Assembly: GCA_934757245.1 (NCBI GenBank)
Contig: CAKVLH010000003.1
Span: 1 to 64,000 of the forward strand
Source of the DNA: an uncultured Candidatus Melainabacteria bacterium
GTDB lineage: Bacteria; Cyanobacteriota; Vampirovibrionia; Gastranaerophilales; Gastranaerophilaceae
Reading direction: 5' to 3'
DNA length: 64,000 nucleotides
Numbering within the stretch: position 1 is the stretch's first letter; every line of letters begins with the position of its first letter. Shown piece by piece: positions 9,057 to 19,670 of the stretch. Both the position numbers and the translations under genes were made by a program. The notes under the pieces are model-generated. The model ran no database searches and had not been told where the DNA came from. It worked only from the letters and a program-made list of their open reading frames with translations.

Positions 9057-10421
9057 TTAATGTTTAATCCCTCTCGTAATAGCTTCCAAAATCCTCTTAA
9101 CCTTAACAATTTGGATACCTTTAAAATCGTCTTGGACATCGTTTGAGTCCGGTATTATAATTCGTTTAAAGCCGAGTTTTTGCGCTTCGTTTATTCGTTT
9201 TTCAATATGATTAACGGCTCTGATTTCCCCAGACAAACCAATTTCACCAATAATTGCGGTTTGCGGGTCAAAAACTACATCACGAACGCAAGTTACAATC
9301 GCCAGAGCAATCCCTAAATCTGCAGCAGGTTCATTAACATCAATACCACCAATAACATTTACATAAACATCTTGCTTTGATAGGTTTAAACCAATTCTTT
9401 TTTCTAAAACCGCTAAAATCTGTAAAACACGCCCCGTGTCAACACCATTTGCAATTCTTCGCGGTGCAGGATAAGGTGTAGTCCCTACCAATGCTTGAAT
9501 TTCAACTAACAAAGGACGAGTTCCTTCGCTTGTTACAATTATCGTACTCCCCGGAGTTTGGGTTTGATTATATTCTTTCAAAAACAATTCGCTCGGGTTG
9601 ATAACTTCTGTCAATCCAGTAGCACTCATTTCAAAGATGCCTACTTCTGAGGTATTACCGAAACGATTTTTAATAGAACGTAGAATTCTGTAAGTCTTAG
9701 TCTTATCGCCTTCAAATTGGATAACCGTATCTACCATGTGCTCTAAAACTTTAGGCCCTGCAATATTACCTTCTTTTGTAACATGCCCGATTACAATAAT
9801 TGAAATGTTTTGAGATTTAGCAATATGCATAAGCATGTTGCAACATTCTCTGATTTGAGAAACACTACCAGCTGAACTTTGAATCATTGATGTGTAAATC
9901 GCTTGAATACTGTCTACAATTACCAAATCAGGTTTCATGCTCTCAATATGTTTTTTTATTAGTTCTAAATTCGTTTGAGGGTAAATAAAAAGAGTATTTG
10001 ACTTTACTCCTAATCTTTCTGCTCTCAATTTAATTTGACTTGCAGATTCTTCCGCTGAAATGTATAAAACTTTTTTGCCGGTATTACAAAGTTCGCCTGA
10101 AGTTTGTAAAAGGATGGTAGATTTACCAATACCGGGGTCGCCGGCAATTAACACCAATGAACCTTGAACAATTCCACCGCCAAGCACTCTATCAAATTCC
10201 GAAATATTTGTACTCATTCTTATTTCAGAATTCATTTCGATTTCATCCAAAGTCATGGGCGGAGTTGTATCAAAAACTTCCACTTCTGACTTTTTTTCAA
10301 CAGGCGTAGAAAGTTCTTCGACAAAAGAACCCCAGCTTCCGCATTCAGGACATTTACCTAAGTATCCTGCGGTCTCATATCCGCAATTTTGGCATACATA
10401 TTTTGACTTAACTTTTGCCAT
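9057..10421 (-). CDS. radA: DNA repair protein RadA (Sms)
   Basis: 454 residues, the normal RadA length. The N-terminal C4 zinc finger (CQNCGY...CPECG, residues ~10-28) is followed by a RecA-like ATPase with Walker A GDPGIGKST (~93-101). The RadA-specific KNRFG motif is near residue 251 and a Lon-protease-like C-terminal domain lacks the catalytic site, as usual. RadA is a branch-migrating helicase that processes recombination intermediates with RecA. It is preceded by the LysM gene with a 3-nt gap, so both are on one transcript. Confidence 0.97.
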   Translation of the reverse strand: MAKVKSKYVCQNCGYETAGYLGKCPECGSWGSFVEELSTPVEKKSEVEVFDTTPPMTLDEIEMNSEIRMSTNISEFDRVLGGGIVQGSLVLIAGDPGIGKSTILLQTSGELCNTGKKVLYISAEESASQIKLRAERLGVKSNTLFIYPQTNLELIKKHIESMKPDLVIVDSIQAIYTSMIQSSAGSVSQIRECCNMLMHIAKSQNISIIVIGHVTKEGNIAGPKVLEHMVDTVIQFEGDKTKTYRILRSIKNRFGNTSEVGIFEMSATGLTEVINPSELFLKEYNQTQTPGSTIIVTSEGTRPLLVEIQALVGTTPYPAPRRIANGVDTGRVLQILAVLEKRIGLNLSKQDVYVNVIGGIDVNEPAADLGIALAIVTCVRDVVFDPQTAIIGEIGLSGEIRAVNHIEKRINEAQKLGFKRIIIPDSNDVQDDFKGIQIVKVKRILEAITRGIKH

Positions 10422-10424
10422 GCT

Positions 10425-10988
10425 CTACTGATTCATTGGAATAACTAGCTTTTGACCGATAGATAAAGCGTTTGGATTTGCCATTTTGTTAGCTTCTTGA
10501 ATTCTTGCAACTTTATCCATGTCAAATGAGCCGTAAAATCTGATAACGATGCTTTCTAATGTATCCCCTTCTTTAACCATATATTCCTCATTTAAAGATA
10601 CAGGTGTTATTGCTTTTTTTGCAGAAGAATCAGAAGGTATAAATGAAAATCTGCCGTTCGATTCTCTTTCAACTTTTTTAGGTGCTACAGGTGCAACCAC
10701 ATCGTCTTTTGGGGTTGAAACATTGATTAAAAGACTTATGAAGGTTGTAATCAATAATGTTACAATTACGCCAACAATTAAACCTGATACGAAATAAACT
10801 TGTGGAGCTTTTTCGTTCTTTTGAGTTTTGACACCAAATGATTGCCAAAGCGCATCTAATTCTCTATTTTTACTTTGTTTTCTGTAAAAATCTTCGTCTT
10901 GATGTTCGCGATTGTACTTGCTAAGAGCTTCCAGCATAGCAACTTTTTCTCTGGTAATATTTGATCTTCTAAGTGTTGTGCTTTTCAT
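10425..10988 (-). CDS. LysM-domain protein with one membrane helix
   Basis: 187 residues. A charged cytoplasmic N-terminus (~75 residues) leads to one transmembrane helix (~74-95, GLIVGVIVTLLITTFISLL). A Pro/Val-rich linker follows, then a C-terminal LysM domain (YMVKEGDTLESIVIRFYG...ANPNALSIGQKLVIP). Orientation would place LysM in the periplasm, where it should bind peptidoglycan. The ATG at 10988 has SD GTGAGGAT. It is the upstream partner of radA, which may share its transcript without functional link. Confidence 0.85.
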   Translation of the reverse strand: MKSTTLRRSNITREKVAMLEALSKYNREHQDEDFYRKQSKNRELDALWQSFGVKTQKNEKAPQVYFVSGLIVGVIVTLLITTFISLLINVSTPKDDVVAPVAPKKVERESNGRFSFIPSDSSAKKAITPVSLNEEYMVKEGDTLESIVIRFYGSFDMDKVARIQEANKMANPNALSIGQKLVIPMNQ

Positions 10989-11175
10989 AAATCCTCACCA
11001 ATTTAGGAACATTTATCCTTCCTAATGTCGAATTTAACATAAAATTCAAAATCGTGCAAATTTGTAAACAAAAATGTTAATTTTTGTAAAGATAGTGTTT
11101 ATAATTTAATAAATCTTAATCTAATAACTAATTTTTGCTTTTTCTGCTAGAATATAAGCTAAGAGGGGATTGAGC

Positions 11176-13161
11176 ATGAGTAGCATTAATAAAAAATTCT
11201 ATACATCAATATTGGCAGTAATGGTTTCTTTATCTTCAATTTCGGTCGAAGCTAAGATGACAAAAGAAGCGCATGCATTGTATCAGCAGGCATGCAATTA
11301 TGAATACAGAAGTGATTACGCAACTGCAATAAGTATTATTCAAAAAGCTATTGCAATTAATGGTGATGATGCCATGCTTTATACCAAAATAGCAGGACTT
11401 TATTCTGATACAGGTAATTACGAGGAAGCTTTGGGCGCTTATAAAAAAGCCTTGAAACTTCGTCCTAATGACGCCTTTATCTATATTAGTATAGGTAATA
11501 TTTTGCAAACATTAGGTGATTACGAGAATGCTTATAATTCATTCATGCAAGCTCAACAGATTTATCCGGAGTATAAGTATAATTATTTGAATCTTGCAAA
11601 TATCGAGTATTACAGAAAGAATTATGCAAATGCGATTGAAAATTATAATACATTCTTGAGCGCGTATCCGGAACATCAAGAGGCTACTGAAAACCTTGCA
11701 AATGTTTATTATGCATCTAATCAGCCTGAAAAAGCATGTGATATTTATTCAACAGTTTACAAGAAATATCCTTCTGCATTCAAAGATTTTGCAAATTATG
11801 GCATGGCTTTGTATGATACAAAACAATTTCAAGCTTCAGCGGAGATGTTAGAAAAGGCTTTGGATGATAATCCTGATAACGAGGCAATATTAGCTAAATT
11901 AGCGTTATCTTATCAAAATATTGGTGAAAATGAAAAAGCACTTGAAGCTTTTAAAAAGACTTTTGAACTAAATCCAGATTTAGTTGCTTTAAAATTTGAT
12001 TATGCGAATCTTTTAGGAAATATGGGTAAAGATGATGAAGCAATAGAGCAATATAAAGCTTATTTAACAGCATATCCTGATGATGCTGATGCATATAGAA
12101 ATCTGGGTTTAGTTTATAAAAAAATTAATAATGATGAGTTAGCCCTGTTTAATTTTGAAAAATCTTATTCAAAAGATTCATCAAATAATGAAACAAAGAA
12201 AGAGTTAGCGTTCTGCTATCATAAAAAGTTAGATTTTGTAAATGCGCTAAAATTTTATGACATGGCATTAAAGGCTGAACCTGATAATTATGAATTATTA
12301 GCAAACAAAGCTTTGACTTTGCATGCGATGGATAATTATGTTTCTGCAATCGAAATTTATAAATCATTGTTAGAAAAACAGCCAAATGAAAGATTGGAAC
12401 AAAATTTAATGTCCGCATCTATTGCCTATGGTTATAAATTGCTGGATAAACAAGATTATGGTCAAGCAATTTTGTATTTTGAAGATGCAATTGAAATAAA
12501 TGACAAGGAAGCTTCTGCTTATTTTGGTTACGCGCAAGCAAATGAAAAGATGGGTTGTACAGATATTGCTCTTAAAAACTATGAAAAAGCGGTTTCATTA
12601 GCCCCAGGAAATAGAGAGTACAATCTTGCTTTAAGAGATTTCAAAACTGCTAATAAAACTAAACTTGAAGAAAAGAAACCTCAAGTTAATGAAAAAGCGC
12701 TCGGCTATGATGAATTAATCAAAAAGGGTGATGAGGCTTATAAAGCGCAAAAATACAATGACGCGATTGATTATTATACAAAGGCTGTAGTATTTACTCC
12801 GCAAGATAAAGTTACTTTGCAAAAGATTGCAAATTTGTATAAGCTTACGGGAAATAATGCAAAGGCGTTGAGTTTTTATGATAAGATTTTGACAATCGAT
12901 AATAACAATACGGATGCATATTTTAATAAAGGCTTGATTCTTGCAAGTCAAAAGAAATATGACGATTGTATCAAGTGCTTTGAAAAAGTAATTGCGCTAT
13001 CTCCTGATTATCCATACGCATATTATTCTTTGGGTATGGCGTATGAACAGAAGGAGGATGTGGATAAGGCGTTAGAATATTATTATTTGTATTCCGGCAT
13101 TGAAAAAGATGAAAAAATGTTGAACGTAGTTAATCAAAAGATTAAACAACTGGAAAAATAA
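11176..13161 (+). CDS. Exported tetratricopeptide-repeat protein
   Basis: About 661 residues made almost wholly of TPR units (over 12, with typical pattern A-x-x-x-Y-x-x-A-L/I-x-x-x-P). The N-terminus MSSINKKFYTSILAVMVSLS ending VEA is a signal peptide. I use the ATG at 11176 because the SD AGAGGGG lies 7 nt upstream; the TTG at 11170 is too close to it. The stop overlaps the start of the lipoprotein gene (TAATG). TPR proteins mediate protein contacts, so a periplasmic assembly role is likely but unspecified. A second, cytoplasmic-looking TPR protein is encoded at 61722. Confidence 0.85.
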   Translation: MSSINKKFYTSILAVMVSLSSISVEAKMTKEAHALYQQACNYEYRSDYATAISIIQKAIAINGDDAMLYTKIAGLYSDTGNYEEALGAYKKALKLRPNDAFIYISIGNILQTLGDYENAYNSFMQAQQIYPEYKYNYLNLANIEYYRKNYANAIENYNTFLSAYPEHQEATENLANVYYASNQPEKACDIYSTVYKKYPSAFKDFANYGMALYDTKQFQASAEMLEKALDDNPDNEAILAKLALSYQNIGENEKALEAFKKTFELNPDLVALKFDYANLLGNMGKDDEAIEQYKAYLTAYPDDADAYRNLGLVYKKINNDELALFNFEKSYSKDSSNNETKKELAFCYHKKLDFVNALKFYDMALKAEPDNYELLANKALTLHAMDNYVSAIEIYKSLLEKQPNERLEQNLMSASIAYGYKLLDKQDYGQAILYFEDAIEINDKEASAYFGYAQANEKMGCTDIALKNYEKAVSLAPGNREYNLALRDFKTANKTKLEEKKPQVNEKALGYDELIKKGDEAYKAQKYNDAIDYYTKAVVFTPQDKVTLQKIANLYKLTGNNAKALSFYDKILTIDNNNTDAYFNKGLILASQKKYDDCIKCFEKVIALSPDYPYAYYSLGMAYEQKEDVDKALEYYYLYSGIEKDEKMLNVVNQKIKQLEK

Positions 13162-13568
13162 TGAAATATCTAAAATTATTTGTCGTGGCTTTAGCTTGTT
13201 TAATTGGATTGAGCGCTTGCGTGTATGAGCGTGGATTGATACTTTTTAATGTTCTGCCTATAACTCGTGAAAATGCGCTTCAAGACCAAAAGACATTTAA
13301 TGAAGGGCAGAGAGTTTATTATCTTTTTATAGCACCTAAAAAAATGAAAAATGAATTTATAAGAGTTCAAGTTTTCAAAATGACTGATAAAGCGCCTTGG
13401 GGTGGTAATGAAGTTGTGCGCACTAAAGATTATCGTTTAATGAAAGATGAAAGATATTATCAGACCAATTATTTTACGCTTTATGAAAAAGGGCGCTATG
13501 TAATGCAAGTTTTTTCTCACGATGATTTTCAACATCCGCTTGCATTGAATGATTTTTATGTTCAGTAA
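13161..13568 (+). CDS. Small predicted lipoprotein
   Basis: 135 residues with a lipoprotein signal: MKYLKLFVVALACLIGLSAC, lipobox LSAC with Cys20. The mature part is a mixed beta-type domain of about 115 residues with no family I recognise. Its start overlaps the stop of the TPR gene by one base, so the pair is translationally coupled and probably acts together at the envelope. Confidence 0.75.
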   Translation: MKYLKLFVVALACLIGLSACVYERGLILFNVLPITRENALQDQKTFNEGQRVYYLFIAPKKMKNEFIRVQVFKMTDKAPWGGNEVVRTKDYRLMKDERYYQTNYFTLYEKGRYVMQVFSHDDFQHPLALNDFYVQ

Positions 13569-13606
13569 TTAACTTTATGCTTCCTTAAAATGTTTATGGC
13601 GCGATT

Positions 13607-14155
13607 CTATTTACAGTATTTAAAACAAGCTTTTTCGTGGTCATTAATTACACCAATTGCTTGTAAATATGAATAAATTATTACTGTTCCAACGTATTTC
13701 ATGCCACGATTTTTTAAGTCTTTTGAAATCTTATCAGAAAGGTCTGAACTTACGGGAAGTTCATCTGTTTCATTTTTTATAATTTGGTTATTTGAAAAAC
13801 CCCAAATATAGCTTGAAAAACTACCAAACTCTTTTTGAATTTTGATAAAAATTTTCGCATTATTAATTGTTGCGTTGATTTTACCTTTTGAACGGATAAT
13901 ATCTGCATTGTTAACGAGTTCATTAATTTTAGTTTCATTATAATTAGCAACTTTTTGAACATCAAAATTATCAAACGCAATTCTAAAGGCTTCTCGTTTT
14001 TTTAATATAGTAATCCACGATAAACCGGCTTGAAATGATTCCAGCACAAGAAGCTCAAAAAGTTCTCTATCATCGTATTTTGGGACTCCCCATTCCTCAT
14101 CATGATATTTTACATAAATCGGTGATTTTTCGTCTACCCAACGGCATCTTTTCAT
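13607..14155 (-). CDS. tag: DNA-3-methyladenine glycosylase I
   Basis: 182 residues. Begins MKRCRWVDEKSPIYVKYHDE with the E-W-G-V-P segment, then FELLVLESFQAGLSWITIL, the hallmark of the Tag family. Residues Y-V-G at MKYVGTVIIYSYLQAIG and the terminal H-x(3)-C (HEKACFKYC) with the early Cys supply the family zinc site. The enzyme removes 3-methyladenine from alkylated DNA. Its ATG at 14155 is 2 nt from the stop of rbgA upstream, so it is the distal gene of the rplS-rbgA-tag transcript. Confidence 0.95.
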   Translation of the reverse strand: MKRCRWVDEKSPIYVKYHDEEWGVPKYDDRELFELLVLESFQAGLSWITILKKREAFRIAFDNFDVQKVANYNETKINELVNNADIIRSKGKINATINNAKIFIKIQKEFGSFSSYIWGFSNNQIIKNETDELPVSSDLSDKISKDLKNRGMKYVGTVIIYSYLQAIGVINDHEKACFKYCK

Positions 14156-14157
14156 TT

Positions 14158-15021
14158 TTAAGCCTGTATTTCATTTTCCGGCATGTCATCTAATATAAAT
14201 AACCCCAAACGCCCTTCGCGAAAATCCTTCAAGATAAAAATCGCAGTACGCTCAGTATCGGGGTATTCACCTTTAATAATCCAATTACGTTTAATGGCAA
14301 TATCTTCTAATGTGAGATTTTCTACATTATATCGTTCACAAAGTTTATCTTTATGTTTTTCAGCAAGCATTTCTAATAAAGCTTTTGCAACAGGTTCTGG
14401 AGAATACGCATTTTCTGAAACAGAACTAACAAAAGCCAATTTTACAGCTTGCATCTGATCATCTTGTTTTGTAGGAATAATCCCCGGAGTATCCAATAAA
14501 TCAAGTTTAGGATTAATTCTTACCCATTGTTGTTGTCTTGTAACACCTGCTTTTGCACCAATTTTTGTTTTAGATGATTTAGTAAGCTTATTAATTACAC
14601 TTGATTTCCCGACATTTGGCATGCCAACTACCATGGCTCTAGCAGGACGTCGTAAAAGACCTTTTGCCATCAAAGCTTGAATCTTAGGCTCACTTAACTC
14701 AACTGCGAGTTTTACGACTTGAGGTAATTCTTTGGCGCTTTTTGCATCAGAAATTACTACGGGACATTTAGTCGTTTTCTTTAAGTAATCAACCCATTTT
14801 TTTAGTTCATTTTTATCAACTAAATCGGCTTTATTCAACAAAAGAAGCCTTGGTTTTTCTCCCAAAAGCTTCTTTATGTTTGCATAACTGCTACTTAAAG
14901 GTAATCTGCTATCACGTACTTCAATAATTACATCAACTAAATTCAATTTTTCTTTTAATTGACGTTCTGCTTTCGCAATATGACCTGGATACCAGTGTAT
15001 ATGTACCTTATCTTTTTTCAA
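14158..15021 (-). CDS. rbgA: Ribosome biogenesis GTPase RbgA/YlqF
   Basis: 287 residues with the circularly permuted GTPase order: G4 NKAD (~62-65) comes before G1 GMPNVGKS (~132) and G3 DTPG (~178). The N-terminal HWYPGH segment is diagnostic of the YlqF group. The enzyme helps late assembly of the 50S subunit. The start overlaps the end of rplS by 14 nt. In several bacteria this gene follows rplS, which agrees with the arrangement seen. Confidence 0.96.
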   Translation of the reverse strand: MKKDKVHIHWYPGHIAKAERQLKEKLNLVDVIIEVRDSRLPLSSSYANIKKLLGEKPRLLLLNKADLVDKNELKKWVDYLKKTTKCPVVISDAKSAKELPQVVKLAVELSEPKIQALMAKGLLRRPARAMVVGMPNVGKSSVINKLTKSSKTKIGAKAGVTRQQQWVRINPKLDLLDTPGIIPTKQDDQMQAVKLAFVSSVSENAYSPEPVAKALLEMLAEKHKDKLCERYNVENLTLEDIAIKRNWIIKGEYPDTERTAIFILKDFREGRLGLFILDDMPENEIQA

Positions 15022-15361
15022 TTTTTTCCTTGATACGAGTTGCCTTACCAGAACGTTCTCTTAGGTAGTACAATTTAGCACGTTTAACATCACCACGTCT
15101 TTGAACTGTGATTTTGTCGATACGTGGAGAGTGTACTAAGAATACACGTTCAACGCCAACGCCTTGGAATACTTTTCTTACAGTAATTGTCTTATTAATA
15201 CCAGAACCGTGTTCAGCGATAATAGTACCTTCATAAGCCTGTAATCTTTCTTTGTTACCTTCTACGATTTTTACAGAAACTCTAACTGTATCACCAGGAT
15301 TCATTTCTGGTAATTCTCTTGTTGTGTATTCTGCTTCTAAATTTTTAATAATAGGATTCAT
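15008..15361 (-). CDS. rplS: 50S ribosomal protein L19
   Basis: 117 residues, full length. Shows [14 protein letters not shown], the [10 protein letters not shown] strand and the terminal [19 protein letters not shown] typical of bL19, at the 30S-50S interface. It is the first gene of the rplS-rbgA-tag set and overlaps rbgA by 14 nt. Confidence 0.98.
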   Translation of the reverse strand: MNPIIKNLEAEYTTRELPEMNPGDTVRVSVKIVEGNKERLQAYEGTIIAEHGSGINKTITVRKVFQGVGVERVFLVHSPRIDKITVQRRGDVKRAKLYYLRERSGKATRIKEKIEKR

Positions 15362-15552
15362 TTTGCTATTCCTTATATTTTGACTATCTTATACATTTAT
15401 TTTAATCATAAATAAAACATAAACTAAAAACAAGTAGAGGTAAAGTTTTTTTGAAGAAATGTTTACTTTTGTAACATTTTTGGATAAAATTAACAAAAAT
15501 ATTTCTTGAGGTGTTTTCTCTACACTAACATAGAACGCGAAAGGTTTATAGT

Positions 15553-17040
15553 TTGAATCCGATATCAAGTCATAATTTATCAAAAGTTATTACAAAAATG
15601 ACAAAGCCAGATGCAATGAAGCCTATTATTGCATTAGAAGCTACTGTTGTCGGTGGAAGAACTTATCAAGCCTACAAACGTGGCAAAGGCGATGAAGCTA
15701 GAGAACGTTTTATTGAAGAATCTATGGGTTCAGTTGTTTGGTTGGGCGGTGTAGCTTCTCTGAACAAACTTGGCGATAAAGCTATTGGTAAAATTTTAAA
15801 GAAACCCGGTGCAAATTTTGATGTTGGAACAGATAAAATATTAAGAACTCCTTTTGAAAATTTCATGAAAAATGTAGCTCCAAAAGGCTTTACATCAAAA
15901 CAAGTTGCATTAATTAAAGGTACGAAGGTTATGACAAGTATTGTTCTTGCGAACTTGTTTATAGGTTTCGTAATGCCAAAAGTTAATCAAGGTTTGACTA
16001 AAAAATTGCGTCATGAAAGACGATTAGAAAAAGAGCAAGGTGCGCAAAACTCACAAAATAAAAATATAAATCAACCAACTTTTAAAGGAAGCCCTATTAG
16101 TGCAATAAACGCATTCACTAATTGTATTGAAAATACAAACACAGGTAAATTATTATCATCAGATGCCGGAATTGCCGGTGGGCGTATGTATAACGCAAGA
16201 CGTAAAGAAGAACGTAGAGAAATCGCAATTAGAGATATTGGGTCAATTTATTTCTATATGTGGGCACAAGGTCATGTGGGCAACTTAATGAATCTTGTCG
16301 AATCAGGTCATGTAGCACGATTAAATCCTTCAACTACTAAAATATTTAATGAATATTTAACTAAATATGTTGGGGACAAAAATGTCGATGTAAATGAATT
16401 TAGAAATGCTATTTTAGGAAAAGAAAGCCCTCTAAAACCTGAATTCAAGTTTGAAACAGAAAAACTATCAAGTTTAGATAAAATGTTGAATAAAAAACCG
16501 TTAGAAGTTATTAAATTGTCAGAAGCAGAAAAATTAATTAATGATGAAGCAATCTTAAAAAGAGTTCGTGAAATGTCAACACTTCAACCAAAGAGAATGG
16601 GGGAAGCGGTTTTAACAAAACAACAATTAATTGATGCTTATAATAAAGCTGAAATCAACAATGTTGAACTTTTGCATGATGTATTTGATGAATTTACAGG
16701 TGGAAATAAGAAAAAAGGAATCAAAGGCGATTATATTAACGAATATAAATATGTTTCAAATAAAAAGCTTTATAAATTAAAAGGTGAAATGGCTCAATAC
16801 GTAGATACAGTTTGTAAGGAAGCAAAAAACGGTAAAGTAAACAAATCATTATTAGAGAAGGTTCAGAAAAAGAATCTTATTTATAATGGTATAAATTTCT
16901 TGGCAGGTTTTGCTGTTGCCGCTGCATTTTTATCCACATTTATTCCAAAAATCCAATATTACGTAACACGTAAAACTACAGGCGTTGACGCTTTTCCAGG
17001 GGTTTATGATTTTGAACACAGCCAAGAGGAAGTTGATTAG
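15553..17040 (+). CDS. Lineage-type membrane protein with F-K-G tag, unknown function (495 aa)
   Basis: Starts at TTG 15553 behind AAAGG. No family recognised. Notable parts: a Gly-rich hydrophobic region (ALEATVVGGR, VVWLGGVASL), a hydrophobic segment near residue 137 (VLANLFIGFVMP), the tag PTFKGSP (~178), an internal repeat of the GGR-Y-AR theme (VGGRTYQAYKR and AGGRMYNARRK), and a C-terminal hydrophobic segment (GFAVAAAFLSTFIP) followed by YYVTRK. The end resembles the 618-residue protein at 1818. It is alone and divergent from rplS. A membrane location is likely; nothing more can be said. Confidence 0.7.
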   Translation: MNPISSHNLSKVITKMTKPDAMKPIIALEATVVGGRTYQAYKRGKGDEARERFIEESMGSVVWLGGVASLNKLGDKAIGKILKKPGANFDVGTDKILRTPFENFMKNVAPKGFTSKQVALIKGTKVMTSIVLANLFIGFVMPKVNQGLTKKLRHERRLEKEQGAQNSQNKNINQPTFKGSPISAINAFTNCIENTNTGKLLSSDAGIAGGRMYNARRKEERREIAIRDIGSIYFYMWAQGHVGNLMNLVESGHVARLNPSTTKIFNEYLTKYVGDKNVDVNEFRNAILGKESPLKPEFKFETEKLSSLDKMLNKKPLEVIKLSEAEKLINDEAILKRVREMSTLQPKRMGEAVLTKQQLIDAYNKAEINNVELLHDVFDEFTGGNKKKGIKGDYINEYKYVSNKKLYKLKGEMAQYVDTVCKEAKNGKVNKSLLEKVQKKNLIYNGINFLAGFAVAAAFLSTFIPKIQYYVTRKTTGVDAFPGVYDFEHSQEEVD

Positions 17041-17100
17041 GAATTATTCTTAGGAGAAAAGGGGATCTTTTGAGCCATATTAGGTAAGCTGAAGTAAGTC

Positions 17101-18225
17101 TTATTTTTCTAATTCTTCTTTAATACACAAAGCTACTTCTTCTGCTGAATACTTATCAGATAAACGCTCTTTAACTTTAGCTAATTCGTTTATCATCCAT
17201 TCTCTATATTGTTTATCATAAAGATTTTTTTCTGTTTCATAACAAATATTTTCAACACTAAATTTTTGCTGAATAAGTTCCGGCACGATATCTTCATCCA
17301 TAATAATATTTGGTAATGAAACGCGCTTGATACATCTAACTAATAAATATATTAAATAAATTAACCAAGGCCCGCGATATGCAATTATCATCGGCACTTG
17401 ATATAAAGATGCTTCCAGAGCTACCGTTCCTGATGCTAAAATCAAAGAATCAGAAACACTTAAAAGCGCTTGATTTTCACCTTTAATTACTTTGAAATCA
17501 GTATTCTTGATGTATTTATCAAATACATCGCCCTTCAAATTTGGTGCATGCGAAATGCAAAATTGCATTTCAGGATGACGTTTTTGTAATTCTTTTGCTG
17601 ATTTAATGAACAATTCACCAAAAAACTTCAATTCAATCGGACGTGATCCCGGAAAAACAGATACTAACGGACGATTTACATCCAAATTATGTTTCGCAAA
17701 AAATTCTGCTCTGTCAGCTTTTGCAGGCAACTGTTTAACTAACGGATGTCCGCAATAATGAACGTCAATTCCTTCTTCTTTATAGATTTTAGGTTCAAAT
17801 GGGAATATGCACAAAACCTTATCTACAAATTTTTTAATGCCTTTTATTCTCCATTTACGGCTTGCCCAAATTTGTGGAGGAATATAATGGAAAACTTTTA
17901 TACCACTACCCTTAAGTCTTTTTGCAACTCTTAAATTAAATGTGCCGTAATCAATAAGTAAAACCAAATCCGGCTTAAAATCATTCAAAATATAATCCGC
18001 AACTCTCTTTTCTAAAGAAAGGTGATCGACAATCATTTTGAAATTCAAGCCAAATCCGGACATTTTCGAATGATCGCAAAATAATTTTGCTCCGGCAGAT
18101 TTTAAATTTTCGCCTCCAATACCTTCAACGACAACATCAGGCATAGCTTGCTTTAAAAGCTCTAGAACTTTACTTGCGTGAATATCACCAGAGTATTCGC
18201 CGGTTATAATAAAAACTTTTTTCAT
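17101..18225 (-). CDS. lpxB: Lipid-A-disaccharide synthase
   Basis: 374 residues. Begins with the family motif GEYSGDIHASKVL, continues with VEGIGGENL and KVFHYIPPQIWASRKWR, then FPGSRPIELKFFG and the acceptor/donor region LASGTVALEASLYQVPMI. It condenses UDP-diacylglucosamine with lipid X to form the lipid A disaccharide on the inner membrane face. The start is 2 nt from the lpxI stop, giving an lpxI-lpxB pair in pathway order. It shows that the organism makes lipid A. Confidence 0.97.
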   Translation of the reverse strand: MKKVFIITGEYSGDIHASKVLELLKQAMPDVVVEGIGGENLKSAGAKLFCDHSKMSGFGLNFKMIVDHLSLEKRVADYILNDFKPDLVLLIDYGTFNLRVAKRLKGSGIKVFHYIPPQIWASRKWRIKGIKKFVDKVLCIFPFEPKIYKEEGIDVHYCGHPLVKQLPAKADRAEFFAKHNLDVNRPLVSVFPGSRPIELKFFGELFIKSAKELQKRHPEMQFCISHAPNLKGDVFDKYIKNTDFKVIKGENQALLSVSDSLILASGTVALEASLYQVPMIIAYRGPWLIYLIYLLVRCIKRVSLPNIIMDEDIVPELIQQKFSVENICYETEKNLYDKQYREWMINELAKVKERLSDKYSAEEVALCIKEELEK

Positions 18226-18227
18226 CG

Positions 18228-19043
18228 TTATACAGCCATTACTACAATGTTATGCTTGTTTGCATATTTAATAACTTCTTCTCTATCTACAATAATTGTT
18301 TCACCTGCTTCAACCGCGATTAAGTCGGCTTTGTATTTGTGCATAGTTTTTAAAGTTTTTAAACCGATTGCAGGAATATCAAATCTCTTATCTTGTGAAG
18401 GTTTTGCAACTTTTATAACTCTTGAATTTCTCTTTGCAATTTTGCAACCGCGTTTGATGCATTTGTCAGTACCTTCGATTGCTTCAACTGCCATAACCAT
18501 TTTGTCTTTGATGATTACAGATTGTCCGACATCCAGTTTGCCGGTTTCTTTTGCCAACCAGTAGCCGTAATTTACATCCTCAACTTGTTCTTGAGTTGGT
18601 TGAACTTTGCCCAAAACTCCTGATGGAATCATCAAATTTTTAATAAATAAGGTTTGGTCTAAGATAGTAATGCCAATTTTCTCTAATTCTTCAATAATCA
18701 TTAGCATAACTTTATCATCATTAAGTCTGATTGCTTTTTTGATGAAATCAAGCGCGCGAGCATCAAATTTTGGACGCTTAATCAAGATTGTTTTGCTAAC
18801 TTTTCCTAAAAATGTAATCTGTTTAATGCCTTCTGCTTTCAAAGTATCTTCAATCTTTTGCACTTCTCCGGGGCAGAATGAATAAACTTTTGAACAATAT
18901 TTTTTTAATTGCGCGTAATTATCATTTGATAAAGAAACTGCAACCACATCAAATCCGTTTTCTTTCGCATATTGAGCCATTTTTACAGGTAAAAGTCCAT
19001 CGCCTGCAATCAAACCTTGTTTTTGTTCTAATGCTACTGACAT
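18228..19043 (-). CDS. lpxI: UDP-2,3-diacylglucosamine diphosphatase LpxI
   Basis: 271 residues. The start region EQKQGLIAGDGLLPVKMAQ and the C-terminal half with KMVMAVEAIEGTD, KVAKPSQDKRFDIPAIGLKT match LpxI (formerly DUF1009), the non-LpxH enzyme that makes lipid X. I chose the ATG at 19043 because GGAGGAAAG lies 8 nt ahead of it; an ATG at 19088 would add 15 residues with no SD. It is followed by lpxB. Confidence 0.93.
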   Translation of the reverse strand: MSVALEQKQGLIAGDGLLPVKMAQYAKENGFDVVAVSLSNDNYAQLKKYCSKVYSFCPGEVQKIEDTLKAEGIKQITFLGKVSKTILIKRPKFDARALDFIKKAIRLNDDKVMLMIIEELEKIGITILDQTLFIKNLMIPSGVLGKVQPTQEQVEDVNYGYWLAKETGKLDVGQSVIIKDKMVMAVEAIEGTDKCIKRGCKIAKRNSRVIKVAKPSQDKRFDIPAIGLKTLKTMHKYKADLIAVEAGETIIVDREEVIKYANKHNIVVMAV

Positions 19044-19403
<360 letters not shown>

Positions 19404-19535
19404 ATGCTAAAACTTAACAGAGGTTTTGTTCCATTCACTTTTAATAAAAAAGTAACATCAAAATCCGCAGAAAAAGAGGTTGTAGAAAATGATTTAAAAG
19501 TTATTGTCGGGCAACACTTAACCTACAGACTATAG
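19404..19535 (+). CDS. Small ORF with good ribosome binding site (43 aa)
   Basis: A 43-codon ORF, MLKLNRGFVPFTFNKKVTSK onward, ending ...LTYRL. SD GAAAGGA lies 7 nt ahead of the ATG. The early PFTFNKK segment resembles the F-x-F-K/N tags of the other lineage-type proteins. No homologue is known to me. It sits between the (GTA)17 tract and the 453-residue gene. Could be a real small protein or a leader ORF for the downstream gene. Confidence 0.5.
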   Translation: MLKLNRGFVPFTFNKKVTSKSAEKEVVENDLKVIVGQHLTYRL

Positions 19536-19670
19536 AAATCGAACAAAAGAAATAAATGAATAATAAAAATCCGGTATATAGAATTTGAAAAAGTATTCAA
19601 CCTCAAGGAGCAAAGCCCTGATGAGGGTAACAAAAACAAAAAACTAAAACTTAAAAGAAAGGAGCTAAAC

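Noticed and set aside
19590..19660. c-di-GMP-type riboswitch (GGAGCAAAGCCC...GGGTAAC)
   Set aside because: Only a few bases match the consensus; the other conserved half of the aptamer and its stems are absent.
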